From NCBI GenBank assembly GCA_021730905.1, contig JAKFYK010000043.1, positions 1 through 64,000 of the forward strand: 64,000 bases of DNA, in the 5' to 3' direction. Under the pieces are notes generated by a model. The model was not told the origin of the DNA, did no database searches, and saw nothing but the letters and a program-made list of their open reading frames with translations. Position 1 is the first letter of the stretch; each line of letters begins with the position of its first letter. Source of the DNA: Betaproteobacteria bacterium (lineage in GTDB: Bacteria; Pseudomonadota; Gammaproteobacteria; Burkholderiales; SG8-41). This document shows, in pieces, positions 56,281-64,000 of this stretch. Both the position numbers and the translations under genes were made by a program.

Positions 56281-57264
56281 ATGCCAGCTTCGTATCGATA
56301 TAGATTCGCAATCGCCGTATTGACAGGAATAGCGTTCGCCGCTGCGCCGGCTTTTGCGCAGCCCCAGCAGAAATTCCCCACCAAGCCCGTACGCATCGTT
56401 GCGTCAACGACGGCGGGCAGCCAGCCCGATGGCCTGGCGCGCTTCATCGCGCAGAAAATGAGCGAAAGCTGGGGTGTCCCGGTAATCACGGATAACCGGC
56501 CGGGCGGCAGCGGTACGCTGGCCGCGGCGCCGGTGGCCAAAGCCGCGCCGGACGGCTACACACTGCTATACGTGCTGCCCAATTTCATCATCAGCACGGG
56601 GATGCTGACGAGTCTGCCGTACGATCCGGTGAAGGATTTTACCGGCGTCGGAAATATCGGCGTCAGCACCAACATACTGGTCGCGGCGCCCTCGCTGGGG
56701 GTGAAGTCCGTTAAGGAGTTCAATGCGCTTGCGCTGGCTCAACCGGGGAAGATGATTTTTTCCACCAGCGCGGCGGGGAGTGCGGCACACTTGAGCGGCA
56801 TCCGCTTCAATATGGCCGCCGGCATCAAAGTCATACATGTGGCGTTCAAGGGCGGGCCGGATTCGATGATTGAGGTTTTAGGCGGACGCGCGCACTATCA
56901 CCTCGGCACACTGGGGGTGACGCTGCCCTTCATTAAGGAAGGAAAACTGACCGCGCTGGCGGTGACTACGCCACGCACACCCGTGTTGCCGGATGTGCCG
57001 TCGCTGGGTGAAATCTACGCCGAGTTTCAGCGGCCCGATACATCGCACGGTTTGCTGGTGCCCGCCGGCACGCCGCGCCCGATCATCCAGCAGATCAGCA
57101 AAGAGCTTTTGCGCATCCTCGCCCTGCCCGAGATGAAAGAACGCATGCAGGCCATCGGCTTTGTTGCCACGCCGGGCGGGCCCGAGGAATACGACAAAAT
57201 ACTGCGCGCGCAGATCGAATCGATGTCCAAACTAGTCCGCGACGCCGGCCTGCGGGGCAAATGA
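56281..57264 (+). CDS. Bug/TctC family solute-binding protein
   Basis: FPTKPVRIVASTTAGSQPDGLARFIAQKM; signal peptide. Confidence 0.94.
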   Translation: MPASYRYRFAIAVLTGIAFAAAPAFAQPQQKFPTKPVRIVASTTAGSQPDGLARFIAQKMSESWGVPVITDNRPGGSGTLAAAPVAKAAPDGYTLLYVLPNFIISTGMLTSLPYDPVKDFTGVGNIGVSTNILVAAPSLGVKSVKEFNALALAQPGKMIFSTSAAGSAAHLSGIRFNMAAGIKVIHVAFKGGPDSMIEVLGGRAHYHLGTLGVTLPFIKEGKLTALAVTTPRTPVLPDVPSLGEIYAEFQRPDTSHGLLVPAGTPRPIIQQISKELLRILALPEMKERMQAIGFVATPGGPEEYDKILRAQIESMSKLVRDAGLRGK

Positions 57265-57673
57265 CGAGTGTAATGGCAACACCAAGACCATCGCGGTGAT
57301 TGAAGAACCCGCGTTGGTCGACTTACCTGCGTGCCATCGATTATGTTTCAGACGTAGAATTCGCGTGTTTGCATTGCGTTGCATTCCGTTCACCAAGCCA
57401 TCGCGGCAACAACGGTCAGCACCTGCTTCCTGGCCGGTTAAATTACTTGGTCGAAAGCGGGCGCTGCTATTTGTCAGGTCAAGCTGCAACTTCTACGAAT
57501 AAGGTTTGGCATGTCATGCCGACAAAACCTTCTCTTTCTTGAGCCTCGCCTTCCCGATAATCTTCGCGTTGCGCGCAGTTTCGCTTTTGAGCAAGTTGTC
57601 GCATTCCGCCGCCGAGCCACGGGCATGCTAAAGTAGCGGCAAAACACGTAGACATTGTCCTGGGAGGAGTGCA

Positions 57674-58681
57674 ATGACACATTTCGCAATGGCTGCAAGC
57701 GGTACCGTGGTCTCGTTGCTTGCCTGCGCGGCGATGGCACAGACCGGCGCGGGATCGCAGAACCCTTCGACAAGCTCAGGACAGGGCTATCCGGTGCGCC
57801 CGATCCGTATCATCGTGCCCAACACCGCCGGCAGCGCGACCGACGGCGTAACGCGCATTGTTGCGCAGCGACTGACCGAAACCCTGGGCCAGCAGACGGT
57901 GGTGGACAACCGGGCGGGCGCCAGCGGCATCATCGGCCATGAAATCACCATGAATGCGGTGCCCGACGGATACACGGTACTGGTTTCCACTTCCGCGGGC
58001 CTGGTCATCAATCCGCTGCTGATCAAGGTGCCCTACGACGCACACCGCGATTTCACGCCGATTTCGCTCTTGGTGGTCAGTCCGCAGATGCTGGTCAGCC
58101 ACGCCGGGATGCCCGTGCGTAACGTCGACGAACTGGTTGCGCTTGCGCGCGCGAAACCCGGGCAGCTCAACTGCGCGTCTCCCGGCTTTGGCACGTCGAA
58201 CCACCTCGGCTGCGAAATGCTGAAGACCATGACCTCGGTGAATTTCCTGCACGTGCCTTACAAGGGAACCGCGCCCGCGATCACCGATGTGGTCGGCGGC
58301 CAGGTGCAGTTCATGTTCAACAGCATGCCGGCGGTCTACCCGCTCGCCAAGGCGGGCAAGCTGCGCGCGCTGGCGCACGGCGGTACCAAACGGTCGCCCG
58401 CAGCGCCCGAAGTGCCGACCGTGGCAGAAACGATTCCCGGATTTCAGTGCATCACCTGGTACGCGCTGTTCGGGCCGCGCGGTGTTCCGCCGGCGATCGT
58501 CGCCAGGCTGAATACAGAAGTGGTGAAAATGTTTGCCGATGCGCCATTCGCCCAGCGCATCGTCGATCAGGGCCAGGAGCCGCAAGCCACCACACCTGCG
58601 GAACTCACTGCATACGTGCGCGCCGAATCCAAGCGCTGGGCCGAGGTGATCAAGCGCGCGGGGCTCAAACCCGACCGCTGA
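57674..58681 (+). CDS. Bug/TctC family solute-binding protein
   Basis: YPVRPIRIIVPNTAGSATDGVTRIVAQRL; linker NPSTSSGQG encoded by repeat. Confidence 0.95.
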   Translation: MTHFAMAASGTVVSLLACAAMAQTGAGSQNPSTSSGQGYPVRPIRIIVPNTAGSATDGVTRIVAQRLTETLGQQTVVDNRAGASGIIGHEITMNAVPDGYTVLVSTSAGLVINPLLIKVPYDAHRDFTPISLLVVSPQMLVSHAGMPVRNVDELVALARAKPGQLNCASPGFGTSNHLGCEMLKTMTSVNFLHVPYKGTAPAITDVVGGQVQFMFNSMPAVYPLAKAGKLRALAHGGTKRSPAAPEVPTVAETIPGFQCITWYALFGPRGVPPAIVARLNTEVVKMFADAPFAQRIVDQGQEPQATTPAELTAYVRAESKRWAEVIKRAGLKPDR

Positions 58682-58763
58682 AATCGGCAGCCGACGAGGC
58701 TGCGAAGAAGAACATCTAACGCCAAGGACTCAAGTCCCTGCATCAAAACAGGAGAGTGAAAAC

Positions 58764-59732
58764 ATGTCGATAACGGTACTGCATCTGCTGCGCACTGCGG
58801 CCATCGGACTGGCGCTGACTGCGGCAGCATCGCACGCGCACGCACAAGGCTATCCCGAGCGGCCGATCGCGCTGCTGATTCCGTACACCGCGGGCGGCCC
58901 TACCGATATCTCTGCGCGCGTAGCGGCGGAATCCGTTTCGCGCGTACTCGGCAAGCGCATTACGGTGGATAACCGGCCCGGCGCCGGCGGCGCGCTGGCG
59001 GCATCCAACATGGCGCAAAGCGCCCGGCCTGACGGCTACACGCTGGCGGTTACGCCGATCACGGTGCTGCGACTGCCGCATATCAGCAATGTCGCGTTCA
59101 ACCCGATCACCGATCTCACCTGGATCATCAATCTCGCCGGTTACCAGTTCGGCGTCGTGGTGCGCGCGGATTCACCCTGGAAGACCTGGCAGGAGTTCAC
59201 GGCGTATGCCAAGGCCAATCCCGGCAAGGTCACTTACGCCTCACCCGGTTTCGGCACCACGCTGCACATCACGATGGAACAGATCGGCGAACGCGACGGC
59301 ATCAAGTGGACGCAGGTGCCGTTCAAAGGCACCGCGGACTCCATCGTTGCATTGCGCGGCGGGCACGTCATGGCACTCACTGGCAGCGTGCCGACTGAGC
59401 AGACCGAGGCCGGGATATTTCGCACGTTGGTGACTTGGGGCGAGCGTCGCCCCGCGCGTCATGCGAACGCGCCGACGCTGAAAGAACTCGGCTACGGCAT
59501 CGTCACCAATTCGCCTTATGGCGTGACCGGGCCAAAGGGCATGGACCCGGCGGTCGTCAAAATACTGCACGATGCCTTCAAGGGTGCGCTGGACGACCCG
59601 GCATTCCTGAAAACGCTGGACCGCCTCGGCCACGATCCTTTCTATATGAGCGGTGATGAGTATTTCAAATGGGCGCGCGAGAACTACGAAATCGAACGGC
59701 GCACCGTCGAGCGCCTGGGACTCAAGCAGTAG
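58764..59732 (+). CDS. Bug/TctC family solute-binding protein
   Basis: YPERPIALLIPYTAGGPTDISARVAAESV; VPFKGTADSIVALRGGH. Confidence 0.94.
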   Translation: MSITVLHLLRTAAIGLALTAAASHAHAQGYPERPIALLIPYTAGGPTDISARVAAESVSRVLGKRITVDNRPGAGGALAASNMAQSARPDGYTLAVTPITVLRLPHISNVAFNPITDLTWIINLAGYQFGVVVRADSPWKTWQEFTAYAKANPGKVTYASPGFGTTLHITMEQIGERDGIKWTQVPFKGTADSIVALRGGHVMALTGSVPTEQTEAGIFRTLVTWGERRPARHANAPTLKELGYGIVTNSPYGVTGPKGMDPAVVKILHDAFKGALDDPAFLKTLDRLGHDPFYMSGDEYFKWARENYEIERRTVERLGLKQ

Positions 59733-59798
59733 TAGCGCGCCGCAGCAGCAAAGGTGGAGTCGCGCACAGCATGTAGCGGCTGCCCCTTGGGGTTTGCC

Positions 59799-60779
59799 TC
59801 ATTCCAGGCGGACGTTCGCGGCGCGAACGATTTTCCCCCAGCGCTCGATTTCGAGGTCGATGAACGCGATGAATTCCTCAGGCGTGTTCGGTTTCGCAAG
59901 TTGCCCGCCCAAGTTTATGATGCGCTCGGCAAATTCGGGCTGCGCCATCAGGCCGCGCAGCGCGGTGGACCAGCGCTCGATGACGTCGCGCGGAGTGCCC
60001 GCCGGGGCGAACACCCCGAACCACGAACCGCTCTCGAATCCCGCAAGGCCCTGCTCGTGGATCGTCGGCAACTCCGGCATCTGCGGCACGCGCTGCATCG
60101 TGCCAACGCCCAGGGCGCGCAGCTTGCCCGAGCGGATGTAGGGTAGTACCGGGCCGATGCCGTCGAAGTTGGCATCGATGTGGCCGCCGATCAAATCGAT
60201 GATGGCCGGGCCGCTGCCCTTGTACGGCACGTGGATCATCTGGGCGCCGGTGGCGAGCTTGAAGCGCTCGATTGCCAGATGCTGCGTGCTGCCGACCCCT
60301 GAGGAAGCGACGCGCAATTGCCCTTTGCTTCTGCCCGCGACTGCGATAAATTCCTTGACCGTCCGCGCCGGCACCGACGGATGCACGACCAGTACCGTTG
60401 CCACGGATCCGGTCTGCGCGATCGGAGCAAAGTCCTTGCGCACGTCGTAGGGAAGCTTCGCGTACAGCGACGGCGCCACCGCGTTGGAGTTGTTGTGTCC
60501 CATGAGTAGCGTGTAGCCGTCGGGCTTCGCCTTCGCCACAACGTCTGCGCCGATGATGCCCGCGTTGCCGGAGCGATTGTCGATAACGATCGGCTGACCC
60601 ATGTTTGGCGCGAGGCGGTCGCCGATCTGGCGCGCGAGAATGTCGGTGAAGCCTCCCGGGGGAAAGCCGACAACCATGCGGATCGCGCGGTTCGGATAAG
60701 CCTGAGCGAAGACTGGAACCGCCTGCGCGATCCCGATCGCGGCAAAGGACAAAAGCGCTATGGCACGTGCATGGCTCAT
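59799..60779 (-). CDS. Bug/TctC family solute-binding protein
   Basis: YPNRAIRMVVGFPPGGFTDILARQIGDRL; VPYKGSGPAIIDLIGGH; start at MSHARA gives signal peptide. Confidence 0.94.
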   Translation of the reverse strand: MSHARAIALLSFAAIGIAQAVPVFAQAYPNRAIRMVVGFPPGGFTDILARQIGDRLAPNMGQPIVIDNRSGNAGIIGADVVAKAKPDGYTLLMGHNNSNAVAPSLYAKLPYDVRKDFAPIAQTGSVATVLVVHPSVPARTVKEFIAVAGRSKGQLRVASSGVGSTQHLAIERFKLATGAQMIHVPYKGSGPAIIDLIGGHIDANFDGIGPVLPYIRSGKLRALGVGTMQRVPQMPELPTIHEQGLAGFESGSWFGVFAPAGTPRDVIERWSTALRGLMAQPEFAERIINLGGQLAKPNTPEEFIAFIDLEIERWGKIVRAANVRLE

Positions 60780-60856
60780 TTCCATTCTCCGTGTAATCGT
60801 CGAAAACGGTTTGCGCTTCATTCCGTGTGCGCTCCCGCACGAATTCACAGGGCAGT

Positions 60857-60955
60857 CTACTCCTTCTTCAATTCGGCCTTCTCCGCAATTCGCGCGTAAC
60901 GCACAAATCAGGTAGTCCAGTTCATCCGGTGTCCGTGTCAGCCGCAGGCGTTTTT
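60857..60955 (-). pseudogene. 3' remnant of a Bug/TctC gene
   Basis: Minus strand encodes RTPDELDYLI (one frame) and RYARIAEKAELKKE* (another), matching the C-terminus of the Bug at 62188 (GTPEEFDRLI...RYARIAEKAGLKKE*). Confidence 0.85.
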
Positions 60956-61165
60956 CCAATCACACCGCCAGCGGGCGCGCGCTGGCGGGATCAAGAGCGG
61001 GGACTCCTTTTCGCATTCCACATTTTGAGACCAATATTGGGCCGGCATAGGGGTTGCAGCCAGCAGCAAAGCGGCTCTTGAAAGCCGATTTTCTGGCCAT
61101 ATTTGGCTTTCGAACGCCGCTGGATTGGCTGGCAGCACTTGGTTCAATGCGAAAGGAGGGTAGTC

Positions 61166-61606
61166 ATGTATCGATACTCGTACCCCGGCGATATGTTGGC
61201 TGAGCTGGACCGCATGCAGCGCGATGTACAACAACTTTTCGGCCAGGTCCCAAGCATCCGCAGCGCGGGACGCGGCAGTTATCCAGCCTTGAACGTGGGG
61301 GGCACACCGGAATCCGTGGAAATCTATGCCTTTGTCCCCGGCATGGATCCGTCCAGTATCGAGGTGAATCTTGAGCGGGGTGTGCTTACCGTAGCAGGCG
61401 AGCGTCCGCCTTCACTCCCGGCAGAAAGCGCTCAGGTGGCCGTGCACGTAAACGAACGTTTTGCGGGACACTTCAGTCGGGCGGTGAGCTTGCCCGACGA
61501 CCTCGATCCTAGCCAGGTAGCAGCCAAATACAACGATGGCGTGCTGCACATCAGCATCAAGCGCCGCGAATCGTTTCAGCCGCGCCGTGTGCAAGTCCAG
61601 AGTTAG
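61166..61606 (+). CDS. Hsp20/alpha-crystallin small heat-shock protein
   Basis: PALNVGGTPESVEIYAFVPGMDPSSIEVNLERGVLTVAGER; YNDGVLHISIKRRE; SD gaaaggaggg. Confidence 0.95.
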   Translation: MYRYSYPGDMLAELDRMQRDVQQLFGQVPSIRSAGRGSYPALNVGGTPESVEIYAFVPGMDPSSIEVNLERGVLTVAGERPPSLPAESAQVAVHVNERFAGHFSRAVSLPDDLDPSQVAAKYNDGVLHISIKRRESFQPRRVQVQS

Positions 61607-61622
61607 CCAAAGGAGACCAGCC

Positions 61623-62003
61623 ATGAGTGAGAGTAATGTGACAAGCAGGGAAAGAGACGCCGGGCGCGATGAGGCTGCGTTGTTGCCACCGGTCGACGTT
61701 ATCGAGGATGCCGAAGGAATCACCTTGTATGCCGACCTCCCCGGCGTAACCAAAGACCACATCAGCGTACGAGTCGAAACAGGCACGCTGACGATCGAGG
61801 GTGAAATCCGCTTGGTTGCCACGCAAGGAATTGAAGTTACCCACACAGAAGTGCCGCTGGCGCGCTTTCGGCGCGCATTTACACTGGGGCCCGAACTGAA
61901 CACCGAGAAAGTTGATGCCGAATTCCGGCAAGGCGTACTGAAGCTGCGGATCCCGAAAGCGGAGCACGCCAAGCCCCGCAAGATTGAAGTGCAGGTATCC
62001 TGA
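61623..62003 (+). CDS. Hsp20/alpha-crystallin small heat-shock protein
   Basis: PPVDVIEDAEGITLYADLPGVTKDHISVRVETGTLTIEGE; FRQGVLKLRIPKAEHAKPRKIEV. Confidence 0.95.
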   Translation: MSESNVTSRERDAGRDEAALLPPVDVIEDAEGITLYADLPGVTKDHISVRVETGTLTIEGEIRLVATQGIEVTHTEVPLARFRRAFTLGPELNTEKVDAEFRQGVLKLRIPKAEHAKPRKIEVQVS

Positions 62004-62187
62004 GGGGGGTGGTTCGCCCTCCCGTCGGCAGCAACGCCCAGTAGATGCGATCGCCCTGTTGGTCCGAAGCACCGGCTCCAGCAGGACGATCGAATGATCT
62101 TGCGCGAATAGCCGCCAGAAATCGGCAACGCTCCCGGCACTCACGCGTCAATAAGGATTGTCAAATCAAGCCGGGACTGCCACTGCC

Positions 62188-63189
62188 CTACTCTTTTTTC
62201 AAACCCGCCTTTTCCGCAATTCTCGCGTAACGCACCATTTCACTCTTGATCAGCCGGTCGAACTCTTCCGGAGTGCCCAGCCACGGATCAACGCCGGCGG
62301 CAGCGAAGCGCTCGCGCAAATCCGCCGCCTGCAGCGCCTTGGCGCATTCCTGGTACAGCCGCGTGATGATCTCATTGGGCGTTTTTGCCGGCGCCAGCAT
62401 GCCGTACCAGATCGACATGGTGAATTGCGGCATGCCGGCTTCTTTCGAGGTCGGCACATCGGGCAGCGGCCCCACGCGCTTTTCCGACAGCACCGCCAGC
62501 GGACGCACCCGGCCGGTGCGGATATACGGCATTGCCGAGGCAACCGAGACAATGACCTGATCCACTTCACCGCCCATCAGCGCCACCGCCGCCAGCGTCG
62601 CACCCTTGTACGGGACGTGCAACATGTCAATTTTTTCCAGCGTTTTAAGCAGCTCGTTGGCGAGGTGATTGGTGGTGCCGGGGCCGCCGGAACCGTAATT
62701 GAGTTTGCCCGGCTGCTTGCGCGCGAGATCGACAAACTGGCGCAGCGTTTTTGCCGGCACCGCAGGATGCACCAGCACCACGTTTTCTATCGCCGCCAGC
62801 CGCGCAATCGGTGCGAGGTCTTTCACGTCGTAACCGGTGTTGTGGTACAGCGATGGACTCAACGCTATCGACGGCGAGGTGGTCATGATGTTGTAGCCGT
62901 CGGGCGGCGCTTTTGCCGCCAGCGCTATGCCCAGATTGCCGCCGGCACCCACGCGGTTGTCGGCAATCACGGCAACGCCGAGTTGCTCGGACAGTTTCTG
63001 CCCCACCGCGCGGCCGACGATATCGCTCGGTGAACCCGGCGGAAATGGCAGCACCATGCGTATCGGTTTTGCGGGATAGGCCGGTCCTGAGCCTGTCGAA
63101 GCGGATTGCGCCAGCACGGCGGTACAGGGCAGCGCAAGCAGGCCAGCGGCGATCATGATGCGGAAGCAGAACATAACTTTTTTCTCCAT
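62188..63189 (-). CDS. Bug/TctC family solute-binding protein
   Basis: YPAKPIRMVLPFPPGSPSDIVGRAVGQKL; linker ASTGSGPA encoded by repeat. Confidence 0.95.
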   Translation of the reverse strand: MEKKVMFCFRIMIAAGLLALPCTAVLAQSASTGSGPAYPAKPIRMVLPFPPGSPSDIVGRAVGQKLSEQLGVAVIADNRVGAGGNLGIALAAKAPPDGYNIMTTSPSIALSPSLYHNTGYDVKDLAPIARLAAIENVVLVHPAVPAKTLRQFVDLARKQPGKLNYGSGGPGTTNHLANELLKTLEKIDMLHVPYKGATLAAVALMGGEVDQVIVSVASAMPYIRTGRVRPLAVLSEKRVGPLPDVPTSKEAGMPQFTMSIWYGMLAPAKTPNEIITRLYQECAKALQAADLRERFAAAGVDPWLGTPEEFDRLIKSEMVRYARIAEKAGLKKE

Positions 63190-63273
63190 CGGTAGCGGAC
63201 GAAGTGTAATGTAAAATTGTGATGGCGATTGCCGTCATATGCGGCATTATGTTGGTGCAGCGTCCGGCGAGAA

Positions 63274-63312
63274 TCCCCCACCCTAGCCCTCCACCGCAAG
63301 CAGGGGAGGGGA
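63274..63312. repeat. GC-rich intergenic repeat related to the one at 19907
   Basis: tcccccaccctagccctccaccgcaagcaggggaggggatc. Confidence 0.55.
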
Positions 63313-63333
63313 TCATATCGAGGTCCGTTAGCA

Positions 63334-64000
63334 ATGAAAATCACCAAAGTCGAAACCATCGTCGTCAACACGCCGATGATCATCCCCGGCAAGATTTTGC
63401 CCAAGGCGAGCGGCGTCGCGCGCACCAGCATCGACACGCTGCTGGTGCGCATCGACACGGATGAGGGCATCAGCGGCTGGGGCGAAGGTTTCGGCCATCG
63501 TATTTGGTCCGCGACCAAAGCGGTGATCGATACGTTTCTTGGCCAGATGTGCGTGGGACGCGATCCGACGCAAATCGCGAAACTGGTGGACGATTTGCAA
63601 CGCAACCTCGCCGGCGTGGGACGCAACGGCCCGGCGATGTTTGCGCTCTCCGCCATCGACATCGCCTTGTGGGATATCGCCGGCAAAGTAGCAGGCTTGC
63701 CGCTGTATCGATTGCTCGGCGGGTCGCCGCGCAAGGAACTGCCCGCCTACGCCAGTCTCTTACGCTACGGCGACGCGAAAGAAGTCGCGATGTATGCCGA
63801 GCGCGCATTGAAACGCGGCTACAAGCATATGAAGCTGCATGAGATCACCGAAGCACCGGTAAAAGCCGCGCGCAAGGTCGCGGGACCGGACATTCCCATC
63901 ATGATCGACTGCAACTGCCCGTGGACGGTGGATCAGGCAATAGACATGGCGCGCGTGCTCGCGCCCTACAACCCGAAGTGGCTCGAAGAACCCGTCTGGC
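63334..64000 (+). CDS. Mandelate racemase/muconate lactonizing enzyme (enolase superfamily), truncated by window end
   Basis: MKITKVETIVV...RIDTDEGISGWGEG; SAIDIALWDIAGKVAGLPLYRLLGG; KHMKLHE; MIDCNCPW. Confidence 0.93.
   Translation, partial: MKITKVETIVVNTPMIIPGKILPKASGVARTSIDTLLVRIDTDEGISGWGEGFGHRIWSATKAVIDTFLGQMCVGRDPTQIAKLVDDLQRNLAGVGRNGPAMFALSAIDIALWDIAGKVAGLPLYRLLGGSPRKELPAYASLLRYGDAKEVAMYAERALKRGYKHMKLHEITEAPVKAARKVAGPDIPIMIDCNCPWTVDQAIDMARVLAPYNPKWLEEPVW

Noticed and set aside
1-64000. tRNA/rRNA genes
   Set aside because: No cloverleaf-like or rRNA-like conserved sequence recognised by eye; a tRNAscan/barrnap run would be decisive

Overview
GC-rich, probably betaproteobacterial chromosomal window (Burkholderiales-like, inferred only from gene content) dominated by Bug/TctC-type periplasmic solute receptors: 22 apparently intact copies, one internally deleted pseudogene and one 3' remnant. 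They are interspersed with catabolic enzymes: FAH-family hydrolase, two TauD/TfdA dioxygenases, a three-gene xanthine-dehydrogenase/CoxLMS-type set, three MmgE/PrpD, SDRs, a CocE/NonD hydrolase, a ThDP enzyme, alpha/beta hydrolase, CMD-family proteins, DUF1080 lipoproteins and a truncated enolase-superfamily gene. No TctA/TctB membrane genes and no recognisable transcription regulators were seen. The left edge holds the C-terminal end of an IS5-like transposase. Most unusual observations: (1) a dispersed AT-rich motif of about 30 bp (ATAAGYATTTGTTTTNAAA...), at least 8 copies, mostly upstream of genes in a consistent orientation but also inside two CDSs; (2) a small membrane-anchored protein matching an isolated piece of the DnaK/Hsp70 nucleotide-binding domain; (3) a TTCGACAAGCTCAGGACAGG-type repeat placed in frame just after the signal peptide of several paralogous Bug genes; (4) degenerating Bug genes; (5) an exported-looking TPR-CHAT protein with 11 tandem 42-aa repeats; (6) a gene-cassette-like ORF flanked by 10-bp TTAGGCGGCA inverted repeats. 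All calls are by eye from the sequence and ORF track; no database searches were run.
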